A stretch of DNA of 64,000 nucleotides. Origin: Budorcas taxicolor. Lineage: Eukaryota > Chordata > Mammalia > Artiodactyla > Bovidae. The translations under genes were made by a program, and so were the position numbers. The stretch spans positions 22,675,775 to 22,739,774 of the forward strand of contig NC_068935.1 in assembly GCF_023091745.1 (NCBI RefSeq), given 5' to 3'. Shown one piece after another: positions 46,976-57,603 of the stretch. The notes beneath the pieces are model-generated. The model did not search any database. It worked only from the letters and a program-made list of their open reading frames with translations, and was not told where the DNA came from. Position 1 is the first letter of the stretch. The number at the start of each line of letters is the position of its first letter.

Positions 46976-47010
46976 CAGTTCAGTTCAGTTCAGTTCAGTT
47001 CAGTCATTCA
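46976..47010. repeat. (TTCAG)n pentamer run
   Basis: Six or so TTCAG units, the antisense of the BovB tail pentamer, with no BovB body next to them in that orientation. Probably the tail stub of an antisense BovB lost by deletion, or expansion of a tail. Confidence 0.8.
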
Positions 47011-47034
47011 CCACAGTTCAGAAATGTACTCCAA

Positions 47035-47728
47035 GGCAAATTTGGCCTTGGAATGCAGAATGAAGCAGGGCAAAGACTAATAGAGTTTTGCCATAAAAGG
47101 CACTGGTCATAGCAACACTCTCTTCCAACAACACAAGAGAAGACTCTACACATGGACATCACCAGATGGTCAACACCGAAATCAGATTGATTATATTCTT
47201 TGCAGCCGAAGATGGAGAAGCTCTATACAGTCAGCAAAAACAAGACTGGGAGCTGACTGTGGCTCAGATCATGAACTCCTTATTGCCAAATTCAGACTTA
47301 AATTGAAGAAAGTAGGGAAAACCGCTGGATCATTCAGGTATGACCTAAATCAAATCCCTTATGATTATACAGTGGAACTGAGAAATATATTTAAGGGCCT
47401 AGATCTGATACATAGAGTGCCTGATGAACTATGGAATGAGGTTCGTGACATTGTAGAGGAGACAGGGATCAAGACCATCCCCATGGAAAAGAAATGCAAA
47501 AAAGCAAAATGGCTGTCTGAGGAGGCCTTACAAATAGCTGTGAAAAGAAGAGAAGTGAAAAGCAAAGGAGAAAAGGAAAGATATAAGCATCTGAATGCAG
47601 AGTTCCAAAGAATGGCAAGAATAGATAAGAAAGCCTTCTTCAACGATCAATGCAAAGAAATAGAGGAAAAGAACAGAATGGGAAGACTAGCGATCTCTTC
47701 AAGAAAATTAAAGATACCAAGGGAACAT
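47035..47728 (+). mobile_element. Internal BovB fragment lacking both ends
   Basis: Covers the end of the endonuclease (FALPSN-like to GSDHELLIAKF near 47285) and the linker (RYDLNQIPYDYTVELRN near 47335, to KTSDLFKKIKDTKGTF near 47720). Frame 47303-47812 is open for 169 codons, the last 28 being flanking DNA. Neither a 5' leader nor a 3' tail is present, so it cannot be a simple target-primed insertion. Confidence 0.88.
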
Positions 47729-47729
47729 T

Positions 47730-48538
47730 TCAAATTCAGAAATCCAAAATTAAATCATCCCCATGGCAATTTCAACTCTGCTCACTTTTCAACTTTCTTT
47801 TGTTGTTGTTGATATTGTTTTTGTTGTTTTATTGTTTGGGATGGATCTTAAATTACTAGATAGCATCTTCAAATCATCCTTGCACTGACCCTATCCAACC
47901 ACATCCAATCATTCAAATCCCCATACCTATGCTATTAGAAAGTATCTCTGAAATCTACCCCCAAGGTTTTATTTCCATAAAAATCAAGTTATTTCCAATT
48001 GCTCATCACCAAAAGTACAATAAGCACAAAACTGGTCCTTAAGTTCCTATATTAGTAGCTGTAATCTATCCACATTGCCATCAGTAATCTTTAAAATAAA
48101 AATCTGATCATTTTACTGTCCCCCTTAAGACCCATTATCCAAAGTGGTCATGAAGACTATGCTCTTTTAGGGAAAATAGTGTGATTTCTTTTTATATTAA
48201 TTGTGTCTCATCTTAAAATTTCTATTCTATATGCTTTATAATGTACGTAGCATATTCATTTTTATCAATTTATGAATATATAAAAATGTACATTCATTGA
48301 ATGTCTATATTCAGTTACTTTAAGTGATAGGGATGCACAATCAAAACTTAGGAGAACAATGACCTCTAATAAAAATTCCAAATTACCTAGAATTATATCC
48401 AAAGCTCCATATCTTGCCTTGGCCTCTTTCTCTAGCTTCAGCTTCTACCACTTTGCTCTCCAATATCCCTCCACAAAGAATTCAAGTGAGACTTTTCCTT
48501 TCTACCATTACTACTCTTACATTTATTACACCCTGTAG
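47730..48538. other. Unique tract with TTG run
   Basis: AT-rich sequence. A TTGTTGTTGATATTGTTTTTGTTG stretch near 47800 is low complexity. No gene or named repeat. Confidence 0.4.
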
Positions 48539-48546
48539 AACTTATT

Positions 48547-48751
48547 GGCTTCCTAGGTGGTGCAGTGGTAAACAATCCGCCCACCAGTGCAAAAGATGCC
48601 AGTTCAATCCCTGGGTTGGGAAGATCCCCTAGAGGAGGAAATGGCAGCCCACTCCAGTATTCTTGCCTGGAAAATTCCATGGACAGAGGAACCTTGTAGG
48701 CTACAGTCCATGGGATCGCAAAGAGTCAGACACGATTGAGCACACATATCA
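48547..48751 (+). mobile_element. Bov-tA SINE with 8-bp target duplication
   Basis: Head GGCTTCCTAGGTGGTGCAGTGG, then body, then CACGATTGAGCACACATATC. AACTTATT (48539-48546) and AACTTACT (48752-48759) flank it with one mismatch. Confidence 0.88.
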
Positions 48752-48789
48752 AACTTACTGTACTTATATGTTTGCATTTTCATTCATAC

Positions 48790-48915
48790 CAAACTTCTCC
48801 ATTAAATGAAGTTCTATGAGTTTAATGGCTCTCTGACTTGTTTTTCTCATTATCCAAATTTCCTAACTCAAGACCTGATACAGAGTAGGCATCCAGTAGT
48901 ATTGAGTTGTTACAC
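48790..48915 (+). mobile_element. L2 LINE 3' end
   Basis: TTAAATGAAGTTCTATGAG, then ACCTGATACAGAGTAGGCATCCAGTAGTATTGAGTTG matches the L2 3' terminal pattern. Noncoding. Confidence 0.6.
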
Positions 48916-49559
48916 ACCCTTTTCCTACCTACCCTGTTCTGTTGCTGCAGTTGTATAGTCTCACTGAATGCTCTGTAGCACATGTTTAGAATAACATCCT
49001 AGTGTTCTCTTGACAACTTGCCTTTCTTAAAATCTATCATTAATTCTTTGGGGGAGCTTTTCTCTAAGTATCACAGGACCATAAATGAGGGTTAGAGAAG
49101 TCTAGGCAGTACTTTCTATCTTATCATACAATGACCCTAAAAGCAATTTTCTTCCTTCCCTGCCATATTCTATTCCTTACTCTTTCTTTTTTTAGATTGT
49201 GGATTTGTGAAGCAAGCATGCAGTTTACTTTAAAGTCATTAGAGGGATTTTATATATGTTCACAATAAATTTTAAAATCTCATTTAAAAAGATTATTAGA
49301 ATCTTGAATGAAAAATGGATTATTTTCATTTATACTTGAAATTCAGTTTGCATGGTTTCATATGAGTTAATATTTTCTTTTTATTTTTACCTATCTTACC
49401 TAGTTTACTTTCTTCCAATGTACAAATTAAGTGAGAAAAATGTACTTTTGCTAAAAATTTGAAAGTAAAACCCTAATTTTACTCTCCTCACTATAGTGAC
49501 AACTATTAAAACCTTAGTCTATGTCCTTTTTTTTTTCCACTCAATATTTCATGAATAGA

Positions 49560-50745
49560 TTAATTGATTCAACAGTTATCTATTTATTTTTTCTTATTTA
49601 TTTATTTATTTCTTAAAAAACAGTTATCTATTGAATACCTAATTAGTGTCACACGTTATGCTGCTGACATAGGATAAATAAGAAAAATAAGGTCTTCATG
49701 GAGCTTACAGTGGGGTGGGAAGGACAATAACAAACGAAGATACAAGTAATAATTTTAGGTTACATTAAGGCTCTGGAGAATATAAACAAGTAAATGAGAT
49801 AGTGACTGAGAAGGCCATCTACATATGGTTATGTTAGGCTTGTTCGTCTGAGAAATAGAGACTAATGTGAGCTGAAAAGTATAAGATGTTTATTGGGAAA
49901 AATACCTGTGAGAGAGAATGTAGAGTGAGTCAGAGGAGGCTGAGAGGCCCTGATGGTGATGCCTATGCAGCTCTAACTTCTGTAAGGAAGAGGGAGAAGG
50001 AGAGGAAATTGTAGAATCAAAGTTGTACTAAAGTCTTGACTGATGGGGAGTCTTCAAGCCAAAGTCATTGGTCAGAGGAGTCCTGTATCTCCTAGGAAGG
50101 AGCCTGACTTAGCATCCATGTTACATCCAGGCATTGGCTGGGAGCAACAAGGTGGTGATGACTTCAGAGTGGAGGAACGTGGAAAGAAACTGACCAGTTT
50201 TGCACCCTGCTGTTGGAGATCTGAGACAAGCACATTCACCACTGCTTCATACAGCATAAAAAATATCCTCTCTAAAGAGGCAAAACTTAAGCTGAGGCTT
50301 TAGTGATGAGAATGGGACAGTCATTTTACACCTTAGGAAAGTATATTCTAGGCTGAGGGACAAGCAAGTACAGAGTAAGGAAAGACATGCATGCTTTGAC
50401 CTATGAATAGAGAGGAGACCCTAGATTGAAGGAAAGTATGATATGAAAGGCAGTTTTAGAGGTAGGCAAGAACCTAATATTATCATGTGAAGTTTTTAAG
50501 GCTCTGGTAAAGGGGGGTTATTTCTTTTTTTCACTTAGAGCAGAGAGAATGGGGATGACATGTAATTTTATATGTTGCAAAAAAAAACATTCTTTAAGCT
50601 ACCTTGTAGACCATGTATTGAAAAGGGGCAAGAGTGAAGGCAGGGAGAACCAGTTAGGAGGTAATGCAGTAGTACAGAAGAGAGAAGATGATAGATTGGA
50701 CTAGACTTGGAGCAGTGGTATTGCAGATGGATTCAGTAAGACAAG
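49560..50745 (+). mobile_element. Ancient mammalian repeat (L2/MER type), twice interrupted
   Basis: Blocks at 49560-49829 (CTATTGAATACCTAATTAGTG, then TCTTCATGGAGCTTACAGTGG, then AATAAC) and 50262-50740 (GCAAAACTTAAGCTGAGGCT, then GGGAGAACCAGTTAGGAGGTAATGCAGTAGTACAG) are, by recognition, parts of one old mammalian interspersed repeat. Its name I cannot fix. It is split by a 34-bp micro-insertion and by an unassigned segment of about 430 bp. Confidence 0.5.
49585..49618. other. 34-bp A/T-rich micro-insertion with 14-bp direct repeats
   Basis: AACAGTTATCTATT at 49571-49584 and 49619-49632 brackets a 34-bp TTTA-rich stretch ending CTTAAAA. Removing the stretch and one repeat restores the expected run of the surrounding old repeat. 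It looks like a target duplication around a bare A/T-rich tail. Confidence 0.75.
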
Positions 50746-50901
50746 GATCCAGTTTCATTCTTTTGCATATGGCTGTCCAGTTTTCCCAGTATCAATTACT
50801 GAAGAGACCATCCTTTCTCTGTTGTATATCTTTGACTGCTTTATCATAAATTAATTGACCATATATGCCTGGGTTTATTTCTGTACTATTTCACTGACCC
50901 G

Positions 50902-50937
50902 TGTGTGTGTGTGTGTATGTGTATGTGTGTGTGTGTT
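50902..50937. repeat. (GT)n microsatellite
   Basis: GTGTGTGTGTGTATGTGTATGTGTGTGTGTG tract followed by a TTTTTG run, at the left edge of the CHR SINE; probably grew from the SINE tail. Confidence 0.9.
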
Positions 50938-51082
50938 GTGTTTTGTTTTTGTTTTTGTTTTTGTTTTTTTTAGGCTGTACTGCACAGCATGTGGAATGCT
51001 AGTTTTCTGATCAGGGATCAAACCTGTGCTTCTTGCAGTGGAAGCACAGAATCCTAACCACTGGACCACCAGGGAAGTCCCT
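50938..51082 (-). mobile_element. CHR-type SINE, antisense
   Basis: CTGTACTGCACAGCATGTGG, then ATCAGGGATCAAACCTGTGC, then CCTAACCACTGGACCACCAGG GAAGTCCC: reverse complement of the tRNA-derived CHR SINE with its head at the right end. Confidence 0.85.
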
Positions 51083-51108
51083 TTGTGACTATTTTTATGC
51101 AATACTAT

Positions 51109-51335
51109 AGGGTTTTCCTGGTGGCTCAGTGGGTAAAGATTCTGCCTACAATGTGGCAGAGCCATGTTCAGTCCCTGGGTTGGGAAGATCCCCTGGATTA
51201 GGAAATGGCAACCCACTCCAGTATTCTTGCCTGGAGAATTCCATGGACAGAGGAGCGTGGTGGGCTACAATCCATGAGGTCACAAAGAGTTGGGTAGGAC
51301 TGAGTGACTAACACTTTCACTTCACTTTCACATAC
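51109..51335 (+). mobile_element. Bov-tA SINE
   Basis: Head TTTTCCTGGTGGCTCAG, body and a TAACACTTTCACTTCACTTTC tail, nearly complete. It sits between L1 sequences TTATGCAATACTATA and CATACTGTTTTGATTAG, which are adjacent in intact L1, so a short ATACT duplication is likely. Confidence 0.9.
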
Positions 51336-52117
51336 TGTTTTGATTAGTATAGCTTTATAGTATAGTTTGAAATCAAGAAATGTGATGCCTCTAGCTTGTT
51401 TCTTTTTTTTTTTTTTCAAAACTGCTTTGGCTATTTAGGGTCTTTTGTGGGTCCATACAGATTTTAGGATTGTTTGATCTATTTCTGTAAAAGTTGCCAT
51501 TGGAATCTTAATAGGGGTTTCATTGAATATAGATTGCTTTGGAATATGAAACATTTGGTGATAATTCCACCAGTCTGTGAGCATGGAATTATTTGTGCCT
51601 TCTTCATTTCCTTTCATCAGTATTTTATAGTTTTTAACATATAGATTTTCAACTCTCTGATTAAATAGGTTCCTAGATATTTTCTTTTCTTTTTACTTTT
51701 TCATGAAAATGTAAATGAGATTGTTTTCTTAGCTTCTCTTTCTGATAGCTTATTAATCTATAAAATGAAATAAATTTTTTGTGTGTATTGATTTTATATT
51801 CCGCAACTAGACTAAATTTATTATTTGAATGGTATTTTTGTGGCATCTTTAGGGCTTTCTGTATATAATATCATGTCATCTGCAAATAGATAGTTTTACT
51901 TCTTTCATCCTGATTCAGATACCTTTTATTCCTTATTTTCTTGCCAAAGTGATCCGTATAGGAAGATCCAATACTATGTTGAATAGGAGTGATGAAAGTG
52001 GATGTCCTTGTCTTGTTTCTGATTTTAGAGGAAATGTTTTCAGCTTTTCACTGTTCTGTATGATGTTAGCTGTGGACATTGTATATGGCCTTTATTATGT
52101 TGAAGTATATCTACTCA

Positions 52118-52244
52118 ACCCTGGAGGAAGGCATGGCAACCCACTCAAGTACTCTTGCATGGAGAATCCCCATGTACAGATGGGTGGGCTACAGCCTATG
52201 GAGTCACGAAGACTCAGACACGACTGAGTGATTAAGCATGCAGG
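52118..52244 (+). mobile_element. BOV-A SINE fragment
   Basis: GGCATGGCAACCCACTCAAG, then GGAGAATCCC, then CAGACACGACTGAGTGATTAAGC, lacking the tRNA head, and ending in a GCATGCAGGCATGCATG stretch. L1 sequence continues on both sides. Confidence 0.85.
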
Positions 52245-52630
52245 CATGCATGTCCACTCTATACCCATGTTGTTTAGAGTTTTTCTCATCAATATCCATT
52301 GATGTTGAATTTTATCAAAAGCTTTTTTTTGCATCCATGAGATGATCATACGGTTTTTATTCTGTATTTTGATGATGTGACAGATTACAGTAATTGACTT
52401 GCAGATATTGAACCCTCCTTTCCCCCTTGGGAAAAATCCCACTTCATCAAGATATGTCCTCCCTTTAATACACTGTTGAATTCAGTTTGCTAATATTTTG
52501 TTGAGTATTTCTGTTCTTCAGGGTTATTATCCTATAATTTTGTTTTCCTGTAGTATCCTTGTCTTATTTTACTAGCAGGGTAATACTGGCCTCACAAGAT
52601 GAGTTTTAGAGTATTCGCTTATGTTTAATA

Positions 52631-53032
52631 AACATAAGAAAGCTGAGCGCCAAAGAATTGATGCTTTTGAACTGTGGTGTTAGAGAAGACTCTTGAGAGT
52701 CACTTGGATTGCAAAGAGATCCAACCAGTCCATCCTAAAGGAGATCCGTCTTGGGTGTTCATTGGAAGGACTGATGTTGAAGCTGAAACTCCAATACTTT
52801 GGCCACCTGATGTGAAGAACTGACTCATTTGAAAAGACCCTTATGCTGGGAAAGATTGAGGGTGGGAGGAGCAGGGGACAACAGAGGATGAGATGGTTGG
52901 ATGGCATCACCGACTCAATGGACATGAGTTTGAGTAAACTCTGGGAGTTGGTGATGGACAGAGAGGCCTGGTGTGCTGCAGTCCATGGGGTCACAAAGAG
53001 TCGAACACGACTGAGTGACTGAACTGAACTGT
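52631..53032 (+). mobile_element. BovB 3' fragment
   Basis: Begins AAGAAAGCTGAGCGCC and ends CTGAACTGAACTG. The C-terminal region of BovB with several stops. It abuts the end of the old L1. Confidence 0.9.
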
Positions 53033-53059
53033 TTCACAAGTGCTCAATCATTAAAACCT

Positions 53060-53150
53060 TTTAAATAGGTGTTATCATCTTCACTTTACTGATGAGTAAA
53101 CTGGAACTTAGGCTTGCTCAATATAAAACCCAACCATAGGTCTGTTTATA
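53060..53150 (-). mobile_element. MIR SINE fragment, antisense
   Basis: GTGTTATCATCTTCACTTTACTGATGAGTAAACTGGAACTTAGGCTTGCTC follows the reverse-complement MIR core (ATTTTACAGATGAGGAAACTGAGGC). Short and divergent. Confidence 0.65.
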
Positions 53151-53454
53151 GTCTATGCAGTTCCATTGAATAGTTTCATTTTAAGCACTTCACTCCTTAA
53201 ACTATTGATTTCCAAATAATAAAAAATAAATTATCTGAAATAGAAAAATAAAGAATTCAAAGCTTTGATCCAATGGCCGAGGACAACAGTAAGCTATGTT
53301 TTGACATAAATATAATGTAGCCAGCAAATCTGAAGATGGAAGTAGGATTTGGGTGCAAGGCTTAAGGGGCATATTGTTAAGTACATAAGAAACTGAACAT
53401 AAGACTCATAATATTGATTGCATCTTTCTGATTAATTCACTTATAATTCCATGT

Positions 53455-53677
53455 GCATGAGTGCTAATTTGCTTTAGGCATGTCTGACTCTCTGTGACCC
53501 TTTGAACTGTAGCTCACTACGCTCCTCTGTCCATGGGATTTTATAGGCAAGAAAACTTGAGTGGGTTGCCATGCCCTCCTCCAGGGTGTCTTCCTGACCC
53601 AGAGATTGAACCTGTGTCTCATGTCTCCTGCATTGGCAGGAAGGTTCTTTACTACCAGCACCACCTGGGAAACCCAT
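53455..53677 (-). mobile_element. Bov-tA SINE, antisense
   Basis: On the minus strand: head GGGTTTCCCAGGTGGTGCTG, body, and tail near 53455. Full length with moderate divergence. Confidence 0.9.
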
Positions 53678-54016
53678 AACCCTATGTGTCCTATTAGACA
53701 TGTTTTCATTTAGATGCAAAAATAAAACAACAAAAATCATTTTATACATAGAAAGTATAAAATAAAAACACCTGTGCAAATACTTAGACATGAACATTTA
53801 AGCCCACATATTTAAACACAGATGATCAATTTCTTTCAGATGGTGTGTTTGAATTAAAGTAATGCCTCACTTCTGGTTCTGCAAGCATATTGTGATACCA
53901 CAAGCAATAATAAGAATAAACAAGAGTACCTAATTCATGATAAAAGATAATGGTTATTTTAATATCTGATTTTAATTCAGAAGGGGATTGATTTCTTTTG
54001 GTTGCTTTTTGCTTTT

Positions 54017-55355
54017 CATTATTATTTTTCTATTTTATTTGTTTTAGTTTAAATTTTTATTTTTACTTTATTTTACTTTACAATACTGTATTGGTTTTGC
54101 CGTACATTGACATGAATCTGCCACGGGTGTACATGAGTCCCCAAACATGAAACCCCCTCCCACTTCCCACCCCATATCATCTCTCTGGATCATCCCCGTG
54201 CACCAGCCCCGAGCATCCTGTATCATGCATCGAACATAGACAGGCAATTCGTTTCTTACATGATAGTATACAAGTTTCAGTGCCATTCTCCCAATTCATC
54301 CCACCCTCTCCCTCTCCCTCAGAGTCCAAAAGTCCGCTTTACACATCTGTGTCTCTTTTGCTGTCTCGCACACAGGGTCATCATTACCATCTTTCTAAAT
54401 TCCATATATATGTGTTAGTATACTGTATTGGTGTTTTTCTTTCTGGCTTACTTCACTCTGTATAATAGGCTCCAGTTTCACCCACCTCATTAGAACTGAT
54501 TCAAATGTATTCTTTTTAATGGCTGAGTAATACTCTATTGTGTATATGTACCACAGCTCTCTTATCCATTCATCTGCTGATGGACATCTAGGTTGCTTCC
54601 ATGTCCTGGCTATTATAAACAGTGCTGCGATGAACATTGGGGTACATGTGTCTCTTTCAATTCTGGTTTCCTCAGTGTGTATGCCCAGCAGTGGGATTGC
54701 TGGGTCATAAGGCAGTTCTATTTGCAATTTTTTAAGGAATCTCCACACTGTTTTCCATAGTGGCTGTACTAGTTTGCATTCCCACCAACAGTGTAAGAGG
54801 GTTCCCTTTTCTCCACACCCTCTCCAGCATTTATTGCTTGTAGGCTTTTGGATTGCAGCCATTCTGACTGGTGTGAAGTGGTACCTCATTGTGGTCTTGA
54901 TTTGGATTTCTCTAATAATGAGTGATGTTTAGCATCTTTTCATGTGTTTGTTAGCCATCCATATGTCTTCTTTGGAGAAATATCTATTTCGTTCTTTGGC
55001 CCATTTTTTGATTGGGTCGTTTATTTTTCTGGAATTGAGCTGCAGGAGTTGCTTTTATATTTTTGAGATTAGTTCTTTGTCAGTTGCTTCATTTGCTATT
55101 ATTTTCTCCCATTCAGAAGGCTGTCTTTTCACCTTGCTTATATTTTCCTTTGTTGTGCGGAAGCTTTTAAGTTTAATTAGATCCCATTTGTTTATTTTTG
55201 CTTTTATTTCCAGAATTCTGGGAGGTGGATCATAGAGGATCCTGCTGTGATTTTTGTCAGAGAGTGTTTTGCCTATGTTCTCCTCTAGGAGTTTTATAGT
55301 TTCTGGTCTTACGTTTAGATCTTTAATCCATTTTGAGTTTATTTTTGTGTGTGGT
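54017..55355 (-). mobile_element. Ruminant L1, 5'-truncated, with perfect 13-bp target duplication
   Basis: Antisense L1 3' part: A-rich tail at 54017-54060, 3'UTR, then ORF2 C-terminus up to the truncation at 55355. GCTTTTTGCTTTT occurs at 54004-54016 and 55356-55368. The site on the minus strand is A-rich (AAAAGCAAAAAGC), fitting L1 endonuclease preference. It shares its 3' half with the L1 at 39245. Confidence 0.95.
54395..55350 (-). pseudogene. L1 ORF2 C-terminal region
   Basis: Minus-strand stretches 55471-55055 (IKDLNVRPETIKLLEENIGKTLS, EIKAKINKWDLIKLKSF) and 54889-54395 (CWRGCGEKGTLLHCWWECKLVQPLW, RTWKQPRCPSADEWI) cover the C-terminal domain of ORF2, including the cysteine-rich segment. 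A frameshift near 54900 separates them. RT and endonuclease are absent. Confidence 0.88.
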
Positions 55356-55368
55356 GCTTTTTGCTTTT

Positions 55369-55772
55369 TAGTGGGGGAACTTATAATGAAAATGGATGTC
55401 TCAATAAGATATTTGAATGTCAGAGGCCACAGCCATCTGGTACAATATAGGCAACACAATACGTGGACCATCTGGGCTTACTACCATTATCCTGCAAAGT
55501 GGTTGGGCATGAGTGAGCCTCTGAAGCCTAACTCCAGGGCACCCTAGTTTGTCTGTTTCAAAAGAGCTTCATTTGTCAATATTTTGGAGCTGCTGCAGAG
55601 CCATTCTGAAGTTTTGTGCTGAGGTTTATGAAAATATGCGGCTTAAGTGGACTGTGGGCTCTAATTTCCTACTGCCAGAATACTGAGACTTCGACATATT
55701 TTGGCTTCTGAATTCATTTTCTTTCTACATTTTTTTTTCTGTTCTTTTGCCCAAATCATACCCGGTTATTAT
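55369..55772. other. Unique tract
   Basis: About 400 bp with more balanced base composition and no repeat or gene I can name. The 97-codon frame at 55254-55547 crosses the L1 boundary and is not credible. Confidence 0.4.
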
Positions 55773-55924
55773 ATCCAGGCTTCCCTGTCCATGGAATTCT
55801 CCAGGCAAGAGTACTAGAGTGGGTAGCCATTCCCTTCTCCAGGGGATCTTCCCGACCCAGGGATTGAACCTGAATCTCCTGCATTTCAGGCAGATTCTTT
55901 ACCATCTGAGACACTGGGAAAGCC
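55773..55924 (-). mobile_element. Bov-tA SINE fragment, antisense
   Basis: Head at the right (CACTGGGAAAGCC reversed) and half of the body. TATTAT at 55767-55772 and 55925-55930 may be a short target duplication. Confidence 0.85.
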
Positions 55925-55930
55925 TATTAT

Positions 55931-56930
55931 CTGGTACAGTGTTTCTCAAATCAGAGAAATGAGAGTATGCTCACAGTTAACACTGAATGAAATAAGTTGA
56001 AAGAATTAATAGAGCAGTGCCTAAGGAGTCACAACTGTGTGTAGTCATTTTTGATCCAAGAGTCATTTGGATGACTCTGGATAAATCTCTTGACCTTTCT
56101 TGTATCCTCTGCCTAATTCATATCTTTCATAAAAACCAATATACTGTATAAGAAGGCACTGATATGCACAAAATAATGGATCAATATAAAATAGGTGATC
56201 ATGAGCAAGATTATTAAAGTGAGGAGCTTTAGGAAGATCAAAATATAGTTGAGTTTCTGATTTCTAACTCAGTTGACTTATTTGGATGCTAAAATAATGG
56301 ACATGAAATGGGTTTTGGAAGACAATGTTGATTACATACAACTATTTTCCTCTATATCCTAAGCAAAGGAAGCAGGAAGACTAAAGACTCAAGTTGAACA
56401 CAGTGAATAGCAATATAGATGGGTGAGCAGAGAAGTTGAGTAGGCTTGAGTCAGACAACGAACGGTGTTTTTAGTCACAGTACATTACAGCAGGCATTAT
56501 TCATTGCCTGCCCCAAATTTATTCTCACTTCCGTACTTTATTGCTGATAGAATTCTGATTTCTGTGCTCAGGAAGATGATCCTCCTTCCTCCCAGCCCCA
56601 GAGACTGAAGTTTCCTTAGTCTAAGATAATAATAGTCATTCTGTGAATGTGTGTGATCCAACACTAGCCAATGAGACATAAGGCAGTGACTCCAAGAGAG
56701 CTTCTCAAATGATTTTTTTCCACTCATTATGGAGAAACTCTCTGCCTTTGGACAATACTGTGTGAGTTTCATCCATATTGTAAATTTAGAAACAAAATTG
56801 TGAGAATATAGTATACTGAAGCTGATATACTACTGAATCAACTAATCCAGGAAAGATTTTGTATACATTTGCCTTGTTGTAAGTTATAAAAATATTTCTT
56901 TCTTGTTACATCATTTTATTGTATGGGCCT
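55931..56930. other. Unique tract
   Basis: No credible coding frame. The part around 56490-56790 (GCCAATGAGACATAAGG and neighbours) hints at an old LTR or MER element, but I cannot support a call. Confidence 0.4.
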
Positions 56931-56942
56931 AGGCAAAGCAGC

Positions 56943-57175
56943 CTTTTCATACTGTTCATGGGGTTCTCAACGCAAGAATACTGAAATGGCTTGCCATTCC
57001 CTTCTCCAGTGGACCACATTCTGTCAGACCTCTCCACCATGACCCGCCCATCTTGGGTGGCCCCACATGGCATGGCTTAGTTTCACTGAGTTAGACAAGG
57101 CTGTGGTCCTAGTGTAATTAGATTGACTAGTTTTCTGTCATTATGGTTTCAGTGTGTCTGCCCTCTGATGCCCTC
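56943..57175 (-). repeat. Inverted BovB leader segment
   Basis: CCTTTTCATACTGTTCATGG through GTGTCTGCCCTCTGATG is the reverse complement of the BovB leader, matching 31785-32015 (also reversed there) and the forward leader of element B at 22910-23160. It lies head-on to the BovB body. Confidence 0.9.
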
Positions 57176-57179
57176 TTGC

Positions 57180-57500
57180 AACACCTACCCTCTTACTTGG
57201 GTTTCTCTTACCTTGGGTGAGGGGAATCTCCTCACCACCGCCCCTCCTGACCTTGAATGTGGAGTATCTCTTCTAGGCCCTCCTACGCGGCCGCCACCCC
57301 TGACCTGTGGTGGGGGGTAGCTCCTCCCAGCCACAACCCCTGGCCTCAGGCGTGGGGTACCTCCTCTCGGCTGCTCCTGCGCTGTCACAGCCTGGCACTC
57401 TCAGCCACTGGCCCGACCTCAGATGTGGGGTAGCTCCTCTCGGCCACTCATGTGTGCCATCACATCCACCCACACTCGTGCGCCATCCCAGCTACCAGCG
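57180..57500 (+). repeat. GC-rich VNTR-like block
   Basis: About five irregular units of 45-75 bp around a core GACCT-(A/G)-GTGGGGTA-CTCCTCTCGGCC (starts near 57196, 57246, 57298, 57345 and 57412). It has many CpG and TpG sites and is by far the most GC-rich stretch of the window. Open frames on both strands here are compositional. Confidence 0.85.
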
Positions 57501-57603
57501 CTTAATCTCCAATATGCTACGGGAGATCATTGGAGAAATAACTTCAGAAAGAATGAAGGGATGGAGCCAAAGCAAAAACAATACACAATTGTGGATGTGA
57601 CTG

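Larger units (their letters stand above)
50752..52625 (-). mobile_element. Older L1 ORF2 region, antisense, with nested SINEs
   Basis: Pieces at 50752-50900, 51337-52117 and 52245-52625 read as one antisense L1 ORF2: the finger/palm region and, coded at 51886-51875, the FADD box. It is more diverged than the ruminant L1 copies at 39-46 kb. It is split by a (GT)n plus CHR SINE, a Bov-tA and a second BOV SINE, all younger. Confidence 0.8.

Noticed and set aside
56490..56790. Possible MLT/MER LTR
   Set aside because: Only short resemblances (GCCAATGAGACATAAGG); no TG...CA ends, poly(A) signal or flanking duplication could be found.
57123..57473. Proline/arginine-rich frames over the GC-rich block
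   Set aside because: Compositional frames on both strands of a tandem repeat.
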